A DNA stretch of 64,000 bases from Limnomonas spitsbergensis (Eukaryota; Chlorophyta; Chlorophyceae; Chlamydomonadales), in contig JAYJMM010000044.1 in NCBI GenBank assembly GCA_037349105.1, forward strand, positions 1 to 64,000, in the 5' to 3' direction. A program made the position numbers and the translations under genes. The notes beneath the pieces are model-generated. The model had not been told where the DNA came from and did no database searches. It saw only the letters and a list, made by a program, of their open reading frames with translations. Below are positions 13,501 to 25,625 of the stretch, piece after piece (within the stretch, counting starts at the first letter, position 1; each line of letters begins with the position of its first letter).

Positions 13501-16500
13501 CTCCCTCCTACCCCTCACCCTTACCCCATAACAGCTGTGGATCAGTAGCATGCCTCCTCCCTCCCACCCAGAACAGCTGTGGACCAGTCAGCTGCAGCCT
13601 CCCTCCCACCCTTCACCCTTACCCCAGAACAGCTGTGGATCAGTCAGCTGCCTCCTCCCTCCCACCCCTCACCTTACCCCAGAACAGCTGTGGATCAGTC
13701 AGCTGCCTCCTCCCTCCTACCCCTCACCCTTACCCCAGAACAGCTGTGGATCAGTAACTTGCCTCCTCCCTCCCACCCTTCACCCTTACCCCAGAACAGC
13801 TGTGCACGAGTCAGCTGCCTCCTCCCTCCCACCCTTCACCCTAACCCCAGAACAGCTGTGGATCAGTCAGCTGCCTCCTCCCTCCCACCCCTCACCCTTA
13901 CTTCAGAACAGCCGTGGATCAGTCAGCTGCCTCCTCCCTCCCACCCTCCACCCTTACCCCAGAACAGCTGTGGATCAGTCAGCTGCCTCCTCCCTCCCAA
14001 TCCTCACCCTTACCCCAGAACAGCTGTGGATCAGTGAGCTGCCTCCTCCCTCCCACCCTTACCATTACCCCAGAACAGCTGTGGATCAGTAACCTGCCTC
14101 CTCCCTCCTACCCCTCACCCTTACCCCAGAACAGCTGTGGACCAGTCAGCTGCCTCCTCCCTCCTACCCCTCACCCTTACCCCAGAACAGCTGTGGATCA
14201 GTAGCATGCCTCCTCCCTCCCACCCAGAACAGCTGTGGACCAGTCAGCTGCCTCCTCCCTCCCAATCCTCACCCTTACCCCAGAACAGCTGTGGATCAGT
14301 GAGCTGCCTCCTCCCTCCCACCCTTCACCCTTACCCCAGAACAGCTGTGGATCAGTCAGCTGCCTCCTCCCTCCCACCCTCCACCCTTACCCCAGAACAG
14401 CTGTGGACCAGTCAGCTGCCTCCTCCCTCCCAATCCTCACCCTTACCCCATAACAGCTGTGGATCAGTAACCTGCCTCCTCCCTCGTACCCCTCACCCTT
14501 ACCCCAGAACAGCTGTGGATCAGTAGCCTGACTCCTCCCTCCCACCCTTCACCCTTACCCCAGAACAGCTATGGACCAGTCAGCTGCCTCCTCCCTCCCA
14601 ATCCTCACCCTTACCCCAGAACAGCTGTGGACCAGTCAGCTGCCTTCTCCCTCCCACCCTCCACCCTTACCCCAGAACAGCTGTGGACCAGTCAGCTGTC
14701 TCCTCCCTCCCAATCCTCACCCTTACCCCAGAACATCTGTGGACCAGTCAGCTGCCCCCTCCCTCCCACTCTTCACCCTTACCCCAGAACAGCTGTGCAC
14801 CAGTCAGCTGCCTCCTCCCTCCCACCCTTCACCCTAACCCCAGAACAGCTGTGGATCAGTCAGCTGCCTCCTCCCTCCCACCCCTCACCCTTACCCCAGA
14901 ACAGCTGTGGATCAGTCAGCTGCCTCCTCCCTCCCACCCTCCACCCTTACCCCAGAACAGCTGTGGACGAGTCAGCTGCCTCCTCCCTCCCAATCCCCAT
15001 CCTTACCCCAGAACAGCTGTGGATCAGTGAGCTGCCTCCTCCCTCCCACCCTTCACCCTTACCCCAGAACATCTGTGGACCAGTCAGCTGCAACCTCCCT
15101 CCCACCCTTCACCCTTACCCCAGAACAGCTGTGGATCAGTCAGCTGCCTCCTCCCTCCCAATCCTCACCCTTACCCCAGAACAGCTGTGGACCAGTCAGC
15201 TGCCTCCTCCCTCCCAATCCCCACCCTTACCCCAGAACAGCTGTGGATCAGTGAGCTGCCTCCTCCCTCCCACCCTTCACCCTTACCCCAGAACATCTGT
15301 GGACCAGTAACTTGCCTCCTCCCTCCCACCCTTCACCCTTACCCCAGAACAGCTGTGCACGAGTCAGCTGCCTCCTCCCTCCCACCCTTCACCCTTACCC
15401 CAGAACAGCTGTCGATCAATCAGCTGCCTCCTCCCTCCCACCCCTCACCCTCACCCCAGAACAGCTGTGGATCAGTCAGCTGCCTCCTCCCTCCTACCCC
15501 TCACCCTTACCCCAGAACAGCTGTGGATCAGTAACTTGCCTCCTCCCTCCCACCCTTCACCCTTACCCCAGAACAGCTGTGCACCAGTCAGCTGCCTCCT
15601 CCCTCCCACCCTTCACCCTAACCCCAGAACAGCTGTGGATCAGTCAGCTGCCTCCTCCCTCCCACCCCTCACCCTTACCCCAGAACAGCTGTGGATCAGT
15701 CAGCTGCCTCCTCCCTCCCACCCTCCACCCTTACCCCAGAACAGCTGTGGACCAGTCAGCTGCCTCCTCCCTCCCAATCCCCACCCTTACCCCAGAACAG
15801 CTGTGGATCAGTGAGCTGCCTCCTCCCTCCCACCCTTCACCCTTACCCCAGAACATATGTGGACCAGTCAGCTGCAACCTCCCTCCCACCCTTCACCCTT
15901 ACCCCAGAACAGCTGTGGATCAGTCAGCTGCCTCCTCCCTCCTACCCCTCACCCTTACCCCAGAACAGCTGTGGACCAGTCAGCTGCCTCCTCCCTCCCA
16001 ATCCTCACCCTTACCCCAGAACAGCTGTGGATCAGTCAGCTGCATCCTCCCTCCCACCCTTCACCCTTACCCCAGAACAGCTGTGGATCAGTCAGCTGCC
16101 TCCTCCCTCCCACCCTTCACCCTTACCCCAGAACAGCTGTGGATCAGTCAGCTGCCTTCTCCCTCCCACCCTCCACCCTTACCCCAGAACAGCTGTGGAT
16201 CAATCAGCTGCCTCCTCCCTCCCACCCCTCACCCTTACCCCAGAACAGCTGTGGATCAGTAGCCTGCCTCCCTCCCAATCCTCACCCTTACCCCATAACA
16301 GCTGTGGATCAGTAACCTGCCTCCTCCCTCGTACCCCTCACCCTTACCCCAGAACAGCTGTGGATCAGTAGCCTGCCTCCTCCCTCCCACCCTTCACCCT
16401 TACCCCAGAACAGCTATGGACCAGTCAGCTGCCTCCTCCCTCCCAATCCTCACCCTTACCCCAGAACAGCTGTGGATCAGTAGCCTGCCTCCTCCCTCCC

Positions 16501-16808
16501 ACCCCTCACCCTTACCCCAGAACAGCTGTGGATCAGTCAGCTGCCTTCTCCCTCCCACCCTTCACCCTTACCCCAGAACAGCTGTGGACCAGTCAGCTGC
16601 CTCCTCCCTCCCAATCCCCACCCTTACCCCAGAACAGCTGTGGATCAGTGAGCTGCCTCCTCCCTCCCACCCTTCACCCTTACCCCAGAACATCTGTGGA
16701 CCAGTCAGCTGCCTTCTCCCTCCCACCCTTCACCCTTACCCCAGAACAGCTGTGGACATGTCAGCTGCCTCCTCCCTCCCAATCCTCACCCTTACCCCAG
16801 AACAGCTG
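10157..16808. repeat. Higher-order repeat, full copy (6652 bp)
   Basis: Nearly identical to 3504-10156 in unit order. Differences are single substitutions, for example a CCCAGCCCTCA unit just after the insert. The internal 2084-bp duplication (11229 versus 13313) is conserved. Confidence 0.92.
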
Positions 16809-17243
16809 TAGACACGTCCCCTCTCCCCCCATCACCTGTCCCAGCCCATGGCCAGACACATCCCCTCTCCCCCCACCACCTGCACCAGCTCATGGCCAGA
16901 CACATCCCCTCTTCCCCCACCACCTGTCCCAGCCAGAACAGGTATGGATCAGTCAGCTGCATCCTCCCTCCCAACCCTCACCCTTACCCTCCTCACCTCT
17001 GCACCTGCCAGCCCAGGGCCATTTACATTTTTGGCATTTTGGTCAGCTGCTTCATATCCTTTCACTCCACATCTGGCCAGCTCTCCACCTACTTACTGTA
17101 CCTTTCTTCCCTATTTTCAGAAGATCAACCAACATCCCAAGTCTCCAACCAAGAGGCCTATCATCTTGCAAGCTCAAGTCCACGTTCCCGCCAGTAAGCA
17201 CCAAATAAATGCACCAAATAAATGCACATCAATGCCCACCATG
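16809..17243. repeat. Array insert, copy 4
   Basis: Same 435-bp segment as at 71-505; the regular units resume at 17244. Confidence 0.9.
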
Positions 17244-20202
17244 CACCCTTACCCCAGAACAGCTGTGGACCAGTCAGCTGCCTCCTCCCTCCCAGCCCTC
17301 ACCCTTACCCCAGAACAGCTGTGGATCAGTAACCTGCCTCCTCCCTCCTACCCCTCACCCTTACCCCAGAACAGCTGTGGATCAGTAACCTGCCTCCTCC
17401 CTCCTACCCCTCACCCTTACCCCAGAACAGCTGTGGATCAGTAGCCTGCCTCCTCCCTCCCAATCCCCACCCTTACCCCAGAACAGCTGTGGATCAGTGA
17501 GCTGCCTCCTCCCTCCCACCCTTCACCCTTACCCCAGAACATCTGTGGACCAGTCAGCTGCAACCTCCCTCCCACCCTTCACCCTTACCCCAGAACAGCT
17601 GTGGATCAGTCAGCTGCCTCCTCCCTCCCAATCCTCACCCTTACCCCAGAACAGCTGTGGACCAGTCAGCTGCCTCCTCCCACCCACCCCTCACCCTTAC
17701 CCCAGAACAGCTGTGGATCAGTAACCTGCCTCCTCCCTCCTACCCCTCACCCTTACCCCAGAACAGCTGTGGATCAGTAACCTGCCTCCTCCCTCCTACC
17801 CCTCACCCTTACCCCAGAACAGCTGTGGATCAGTAGCCTGCCTCCTCCCTCCCACCCTTCACCCTTACCCCAGAACAGCTGTGGACCAGTCAGCTGCCTC
17901 CTCCCTCCCACCCTTCACCCTTACCCCAGAACAGCTGTGGACCAGTCAGCTGCCTCCTCCCTCCCACCCCTCACCCTTACCCCAGAACAGCTGTGGATCA
18001 GTAACCTGCCTCCTCCCTCCTACCCCTCACCCTTACCCCAGAACAGCTGTGGACCAGTCAGCTACCTCCTCCCTCCTACCCCTCACCCTTACCCCATAAC
18101 AGCTGTGGATCAGTAGCATGCCTCCTCCCTCCCACCCAGAACAGCTGTGGACCAGTCAGCTGCAGCCTCCCTCCCACCCTTCACCCTTACCCCAGAACAG
18201 CTGTGGATCAGTCAGCTGCCTCCTCCCTCCCACCCCTCACCTTACCCCAGAACAGCTGTGGATCAGTCAGCTGCCTCCTCCCTCCTACCCCTCACCCTTA
18301 CCCCAGAACAGCTGTGGATCAGTAACTTGCCTCCTCCCTCCCACCCTTCACCCTTACCCCAGAACAGCTGTGCACGAGTCAGCTGCCTCCTCCCTCCCAC
18401 CCTTCACCCTAACCCCAGAACAGCTGTGGATCAGTCAGCTGCCTCCTCCCTCCCACCCCTCACCCTTACTTCAGAACAGCCGTGGATCAGTCAGCTGCCT
18501 CCTCCCTCCCACCCTCCACCCTTACCCCAGAACAGCTGTGGATCAGTCAGCTGCCTCCTCCCTCCCAATCCTCACCCTTACCCCAGAACAGCTGTGGATC
18601 AGTGAGCTGCCTCCTCCCTCCCACCCTTACCATTACCCCAGAACAGCTGTGGATCAGTAACCTGCCTCCTCCCTCCTACCCCTCACCCTTACCCCAGAAC
18701 AGCTGTGGACCAGTCAGCTGCCTCCTCCCTCCTACCCCTCACCCTTACCCCAGAACAGCTGTGGATCAGTAGCATGCCTCCTCCCTCCCACCCAGAACAG
18801 CTGTGGACCAGTCAGCTGCCTCCTCCCTCCCAATCCTCACCCTTACCCCAGAACAGCTGTGGATCAGTGAGCTGCCTCCTCCCTCCCAATCCTCACCCTT
18901 ACCCCAGAACAGCTGTGGATCAGTCAGCTGCCTCCTCCCTCCCACCCTCCACCCTTACCCCAGAACAGCTGTGGACCAGTCAGCTGCCTCCTCCCTCCCA
19001 ATCCTCACCCTTACCCCATAACAGCTGTGGATCAGTAACCTGCCTCCTCCCTCGTACCCCTCACCCTTACCCCAGAACAGCTGTGGATCAGTAGCCTGAC
19101 TCCTCCCTCCCACCCTTCACCCTTACCCCAGAACAGCTATGGACCAGTCAGCTGCCTCCTCCCTCCCAATCCTCACCCTTACCCCAGAACAGCTGTGGAC
19201 CAGTCAGCTGCCTTCTCCCTCCCACCCTCCACCCTTACCCCAGAACAGCTGTGGACCAGTCAGCTGTCTCCTCCCTCCCAATCCTCACCCTTACCCCAGA
19301 ACATCTGTGGACCAGTCAGCTGCCCCCTCCCTCCCACTCTTCACCCTTACCCCAGAACAGCTGTGGACCAGTCAGCTGCCTCCTCCCTCCCACCCTTCAC
19401 CCTAACCCCAGAACAGCTTTGGACCAGTCAGCTGCCTCCTCCCTCCCACCCTTCACCCTTACCCCAGAACAGCTGTGGATCAGTCAGCTGCCTCCTCCCT
19501 CCTACCCCTCACCCTTACCCCAGAACAGCTGTGGATCAGTAGCATGCCTCCTCCCTCCCACCCAGAACAGCTGTGGACCAGTGAGCTGCCTCCTCCCTCC
19601 CACCCTTCACCCTTACCCCAGAACAGCTGTGGATCAGTGAGCTGCCTCCTCCCTCCCACCCTTCACCCTTACCCCAGAACAGCTGTGGATCAGTCAGCTG
19701 CCTCCTCCCTCCCAATCCTCACCCTTACCCCAGAACAGCTGTGGACCAGTCAGCTGCCTCCTCCCTCCCACCCCTCACCCTTACCCCAGAACAGCTGTGG
19801 ATCAGTAACCTGCCTCCTCCCTCCTACCCCTCACCCTTACCCCAGAACAGCTGTGGATCAGTAACCTGCCTCCTCCCTCCTACCCCTCACCCTTACCCCA
19901 GAACAGCTGTGGATCAGTAGCCTGCCTCCTCCCTCCCACCCTTCACCCTTACCCCAGAACAGCTGTGGACCAGTCAGCTGCCTCCTCCCTCCCACCCTTC
20001 ACCCTTACCCCAGAACAGCTGTGGACCAGTCAGCTGCCTCCTCCCTCCCACCCCTCACCCTTACCCCAGAACAGCTGTGGATCAGTAACCTGCCTCCTCC
20101 CTCCTACCCCTCACCCCTTACCCAAGAACAGCTGTGGACCAGTCAGCTACCTCCTCCCTCCTACCCCTCACCCTTACCCCATAACAGCTGTGGATCAGTA
20201 GC

Positions 20203-20691
20203 ATGCCTCCTCCCTCCCACCCAGAACAGCTGTGGACCAGTCAGCTGCAGCCTCCCTCCCACCCTTCACCCTTACCCCAGAACAGCTGTGGATCAGTCAG
20301 CTGCCTCCTCCCTCCCACCCCTCACCTTACCCCAGAACAGCTGTGGATCAGTCAGCTGCCTCCTCCCTCCTACCCCTCACCCTTACCCCAGAACAGCTGT
20401 GGATCAGTAACTTGCCTCCTCCCTCCCACCCTTCACCCTTACCCCAGAACAGCTGTGCACGAGTCAGCTGCCTCCTCCCTCCCACCCTTCACCCTTACCC
20501 CAGAACAGCTGTCGATCAATCAGCTGCCTCCTCCCTCCCACCCCTCACCCTCACCCCAGAACAGCTGTGGATCAGTAACCTGCCTCCTCCCTCCTACCCC
20601 TCACCCTTACCCCAGAACAGCTGTGGACCAGTCAGCTACCTCCTCCCTCCTACCCCTCACCCTTACCCCATAACAGCTGTGGATCAGTAGC
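20203..20691. repeat. Private 489-bp duplication within one higher-order copy
   Basis: The run beginning GCATGCCTCCTCCC followed by the CCCACCCAGAACAG unit occurs at about 20200 and again 489 bp later. Other full copies have it once at the equivalent place. The length is 8.7 units, so the event did not respect the 56-bp register. Confidence 0.8.
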
Positions 20692-23600
20692 ATGCCTCCT
20701 CCCTCCCACCCAGAACAGCTGTGGACCAGTCAGCTGCAGCCTCCCTCCCACCCTTCACCCTTACCCCAGAACAGCTGTGGATCAGTCAGCTGCCTCCTCC
20801 CTCCCACCCCTCACCTTACCCCAGAACAGCTGTGGATCAGTCAGCTGCCTCCTCCCTCCTACCCCTCACCCTTACCCCAGAACAGCTGTGGATCAGTAAC
20901 TTGCCTCCTCCCTCCCACCCTTCACCCTTACCCCAGAACAGCTGTGCACGAGTCAGCTGCCTCCTCCCTCCCACCCTTCACCCTAACCCCAGAACAGCTG
21001 TGGATCAGTCAGCTGCCTCCTCCCTCCCACCCCTCACCCTTACTTCAGAACAGCCGTGGATCAGTCAGCTGCCTCCTCCCTCCCACCCTCCACCCTTACC
21101 CCAGAACAGCTGTGGATCAGTCAGCTGCCTCCTCCCTCCCAATCCTCACCCTTACCCCAGAACAGCTGTGGATCAGTGAGCTGCCTCCTCCCTCCCACCC
21201 TTACCATTACCCCAGAACAGCTGTGGATCAGTAACCTGCCTCCTCCCTCCTACCCCTCACCCTTACCCCAGAACAGCTGTGGACCAGTCAGCTGCCTCCT
21301 CCCTCCTACCCCTCACCCTTACCCCAGAACAGCTGTGGATCAGTAGCATGCCTCCTCCCTCCCACCCAGAACAGCTGTGGACCAGTCAGCTGCCTCCTCC
21401 CTCCCAATCCTCACCCTTACCCCAGAACAGCTGTGGATCAGTGAGCTGCCTCCTCCCTCCCACCCTTCACCCTTACCCCAGAACAGCTGTGGATCAGTCA
21501 GCTGCCTCCTCCCTCCCACCCTCCACCCTTACCCCAGAACAGCTGTGGACCAGTCAGCTGCCTCCTCCCTCCCAATCCTCACCCTTACCCCATAACAGCT
21601 GTGGATCAGTAACCTGCCTCCTCCCTCGTACCCCTCACCCTTACCCCAGAACAGCTGTGGATCAGTAGCCTGACTCCTCCCTCCCACCCTTCACCCTTAC
21701 CCCAGAACAGCTATGGACCAGTCAGCTGCCTCCTCCCTCCCAATCCTCACCCTTACCCCAGAACAGCTGTGGACCAGTCAGCTGCCTTCTCCCTCCCACC
21801 CTCCACCCTTACCCCAGAACAGCTGTGGACCAGTCAGCTGTCTCCTCCCTCCCAATCCTCACCCTTACCCCAGAACATCTGTGGACCAGTCAGCTGCCCC
21901 CTCCCTCCCACTCTTCACCCTTACCCCAGAACAGCTGTGCACCAGTCAGCTGCCTCCTCCCTCCCACCCTTCACCCTAACCCCAGAACAGCTGTGGATCA
22001 GTCAGCTGCCTCCTCCCTCCCACCCCTCACCCTTACCCCAGAACAGCTGTGGATCAGTCAGCTGCCTCCTCCCTCCCACCCTCCACCCTTACCCCAGAAC
22101 AGCTGTGGACCAGTCAGCTGCCTCCTCCCTCCCAATCCCCATCCTTACCCCAGAACAGCTGTGGATCAGTGAGCTGCCTCCTCCCTCCCACCCTTCACCC
22201 TTACCCCAGAACATCTGTGGACCAGTCAGCTGCAACCTCCCTCCCACCCTTCACCCTTACCCCAGAACAGCTGTGGATCAGTCAGCTGCCTCCTCCCTCC
22301 CAATCCTCACCCTTACCCCAGAACAGCTGTGGACCAGTCAGCTGCCTCCTCCCTCCCAATCCCCACCCTTACCCCAGAACAGCTGTGGATCAGTGAGCTG
22401 CCTCCTCCCTCCCACCCTTCACCCTTACCCCAGAACATCTGTGGACCAGTAACTTGCCTCCTCCCTCCCACCCTTCACCCTTACCCCAGAACAGCTGTGC
22501 ACGAGTCAGCTGCCTCCTCCCTCCCACCCTTCACCCTTACCCCAGAACAGCTGTCGATCAATCAGCTGCCTCCTCCCTCCCACCCCTCACCCTCACCCCA
22601 GAACAGCTGTGGATCAGTCAGCTGCCTCCTCCCTCCTACCCCTCACCCTTACCCCAGAACAGCTGTGGATCAGTAACTTGCCTCCTCCCTCCCACCCTTC
22701 ACCCTTACCCCAGAACAGCTGTGCACCAGTCAGCTGCCTCCTCCCTCCCACCCTTCACCCTAACCCCAGAACAGCTGTGGATCAGTCAGCTGCCTCCTCC
22801 CTCCCACCCCTCACCCTTACCCCAGAACAGCTGTGGATCAGTCAGCTGCCTCCTCCCTCCCACCCTCCACCCTTACCCCAGAACAGCTGTGGACCAGTCA
22901 GCTGCCTCCTCCCTCCCAATCCCCACCCTTACCCCAGAACAGCTGTGGATCAGTGAGCTGCCTCCTCCCTCCCACCCTTCACCCTTACCCCAGAACATAT
23001 GTGGACCAGTCAGCTGCAACCTCCCTCCCACCCTTCACCCTTACCCCAGAACAGCTGTGGATCAGTCAGCTGCCTCCTCCCTCCTACCCCTCACCCTTAC
23101 CCCAGAACAGCTGTGGACCAGTCAGCTGCCTCCTCCCTCCCAATCCTCACCCTTACCCCAGAACAGCTGTGGATCAGTCAGCTGCATCCTCCCTCCCACC
23201 CTTCACCCTTACCCCAGAACAGCTGTGGATCAGTCAGCTGCCTCCTCCCTCCCACCCTTCACCCTTACCCCAGAACAGCTGTGGATCAGTCAGCTGCCTT
23301 CTCCCTCCCACCCTCCACCCTTACCCCAGAACAGCTGTGGATCAATCAGCTGCCTCCTCCCTCCCACCCCTCACCCTTACCCCAGAACAGCTGTGGATCA
23401 GTAGCCTGCCTCCCTCCCAATCCTCACCCTTACCCCATAACAGCTGTGGATCAGTAACCTGCCTCCTCCCTCGTACCCCTCACCCTTACCCCAGAACAGC
23501 TGTGGATCAGTAGCCTGCCTCCTCCCTCCCACCCTTCACCCTTACCCCAGAACAGCTATGGACCAGTCAGCTGCCTCCTCCCTCCCAATCCTCACCCTTA

Positions 23601-23950
23601 CCCCAGAACAGCTGTGGATCAGTAGCCTGCCTCCTCCCTCCCACCCCTCACCCTTACCCCAGAACAGCTGTGGATCAGTCAGCTGCCTTCTCCCTCCCAC
23701 CCTTCACCCTTACCCCAGAACAGCTGTGGACCAGTCAGCTGCCTCCTCCCTCCCAATCCCCACCCTTACCCCAGAACAGCTGTGGATCAGTGAGCTGCCT
23801 CCTCCCTCCCACCCTTCACCCTTACCCCAGAACATCTGTGGACCAGTCAGCTGCCTTCTCCCTCCCACCCTTCACCCTTACCCCAGAACAGCTGTGGACA
23901 TGTCAGCTGCCTCCTCCCTCCCAATCCTCACCCTTACCCCAGAACAGCTG

Positions 23951-24385
23951 TAGACACGTCCCCTCTCCCCCCATCACCTGTCCCAGCCCATGGCCAGACA
24001 CATCCCCTCTCCCCCCACCACCTGCACCAGCTCATGGCCAGACACATCCCCTCTTCCCCCACCACCTGTCCCAGCCAGAACAGGTATGGATCAGTCAGCT
24101 GCATCCTCCCTCCCAACCCTCACCCTTACCCTCCTCACCTCTGCACCTGCCAGCCCAAGGCCATTTACATTTTTGGCATTTTGGTCAGCTGCTTCATATC
24201 CTTTCACTCCACATCTGGCCAGCTCTCCACCTACTTACTGTACCTTTCTTCCCTATTTTCAGAAGATCAACCAACATCCCAAGTCTCCAACCAAGAGGCC
24301 TATCATCTTGCAAGCTCAAGTCCACGTTCCCGCCAGTAAGCACCAAATAAATGCACCAAATAAATGCACATCAATGCCCACCATG
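23951..24385. repeat. Array insert, copy 5
   Basis: Same 435-bp segment, with one visible change (CCAGCCCAAGGCC instead of CCAGCCCAGGGCC near 24155). Regular units resume at 24386 and continue about 1.07 kb to the array edge. Confidence 0.9.
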
Positions 24386-25453
24386 CACCCTTACCCCAGA
24401 ACAGCTGTGGACCAGTCAGCTGCCTCCTCCCTCCCACCCCTCACCCTTACCCCAGAACAGCTGTGGATCAGTAACCTGCCTCCTCCCTCCTACCCCTCAC
24501 CCTTACCCCAGAACAGCTGTGGATCAGTAACCTGCCTCCTCCCTCCTACCCCTCACCCTTACCCCAGAACAGCTGTGGATCAGTAGCCTGCCTCCTCCCT
24601 CCCACCCTTCACCCTTACCCCAGAACAGCTGTGGACCAGTCAGCTGCCTCCTCCCTCCCACCCTTCACCCTTACCCCAGAACAGCTGTGGACCAGTCAGC
24701 TGCCTCCTCCCTCCCACCCCTCACCCTTACCCCAGAACAGCTGTGGATCAGTAACCTGCCTCCTCCCTCCTACCCCTCACCCTTACCCCAGAACAGCTGT
24801 GGACCAGTCAGCTACCTCCTCCCTCCTACCCCTCACCCTTACCCCATAACAGCTGTGGATCAGTAGCATGCCTCCTCCCTCCCACCCAGAACAGCTGTGG
24901 ACCAGTCAGCTGCAGCCTCCCTCCCACCCTTCACCCTTACCCCAGAACAGCTGTGGATCAGTCAGCTGCCTCCTCCCTCCCACCCCTCACCTTACCCCAG
25001 AACAGCTGTGGATCAGTCAGCTGCCTCCTCCCTCCTACCCCTCACCCTTACCCCAGAACAGCTGTGGATCAGTAACTTGCCTCCTCCCTCCCACCCTTCA
25101 CCCTTACCCCAGAACAGCTGTGCACGAGTCAGCTGCCTCCTCCCTCCCACCCTTCACCCTTACCCCAGAACAGCTGTGGATCAGTCAGCTGCCTCCTCCC
25201 TCCCACCCTTCACCCTTACCCCAGAACAGCTGTGGATCAGTCAGCTGCCTCCTCCCTCCCACCCTCCACCCTTACCCCAGAACAGCTGTGGATCAATCAG
25301 CTGCCTCCTCCCTCCCACCCCTCACCCTTACCCCAGAACAGCTGTGGATCAGTAGCCTGCCTCCCTCCCAATCCTCACCCTTACCCCATAACAGCTGTGG
25401 ATCAGTAACCTGCCTCCTCCCTCGTACCCCTCACCCTTACCCCAGAACAGCTG

Positions 25454-25625
25454 GGTTTAGGAATGTTGATTGTCGCATGAAATACAGCGGATGCTTTCGA
25501 CGCTTACTCGCAAACCGAATCCGTAATCCAAGTCATCTTCTTAGCTTTGTATAATTCTTCTGGACATGTTTCAGAGACGGTTGGACCCCTTAAAACCGGT
25601 CTCCTAGGTCGTGGGAGACGGGTTT
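25454..25625. other. Array-to-unique junction and 5' flank of the nuclease-like gene
   Basis: The minisatellite breaks off in mid-unit, after CCCAGAACAGCTG, and non-repetitive sequence starts with GGTTTAGGAATG. Only about 170 bp separate the array from the first ATG of the next gene. No TATA-like element is evident. An acceptor-like ATGTTTCAG at 25566-25574 could end an upstream 5'-UTR intron. The promoter must therefore lie in this short stretch or within the array. Confidence 0.5.

Larger units (their letters stand above)
16809..23950. repeat. Higher-order repeat, expanded copy (7142 bp)
   Basis: Same unit order as the previous copy, but 490 bp longer because of a local tandem duplication at about 20200-21180. 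The internal 2084-bp duplication (17881 versus 19965) is present. Confidence 0.9.
1..25453. repeat. 56-bp minisatellite array with higher-order structure
   Basis: Tandem array of a 56-bp unit that begins near CCCTTACCCCAGAACAGCTG, continues with TGGATCAGTCAGCTGCC and ends in a C/T-rich tract. About 416 units are present once the five 435-bp inserts are subtracted. The unit contains two CAGCTG hexamers, one within the palindrome ACAGCTGT. Units differ at a few fixed sites: GGATCAG/GGACCAG, AGTCAGCT/AGTAACCT/AGTAGCCT/AGTGAGCT, and CCCACCCTTCA/CCCAATCCTCA/CCTACCCCTCA. The order of variants repeats on a multi-kilobase scale. Because 56 is not a multiple of three and the unit has few stops, overlapping Pro/Ser/Gln-rich ORFs appear in all three plus frames. 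I read these as by-products. The left end lies outside the window. Confidence 0.97.

Noticed and set aside
1..25453. CRISPR array
   Set aside because: Units are contiguous variants of one sequence without unique spacers, and the context is eukaryotic.
1..25453. Telomeric repeat (CCCTTACCCC and occasional CCCTAACCCC)
   Set aside because: The telomere-like word occurs once per 56-bp unit, with no run of short telomere repeats.
110..25554. Dozens of overlapping Pro/Ser/Gln/Leu-rich frames in all plus frames of the 56-bp array
   Set aside because: They arise because the 56-bp unit is nearly stop-free and not a multiple of three. Frames overlap each other, start at chance or non-ATG codons and are not conserved between HOR copies.
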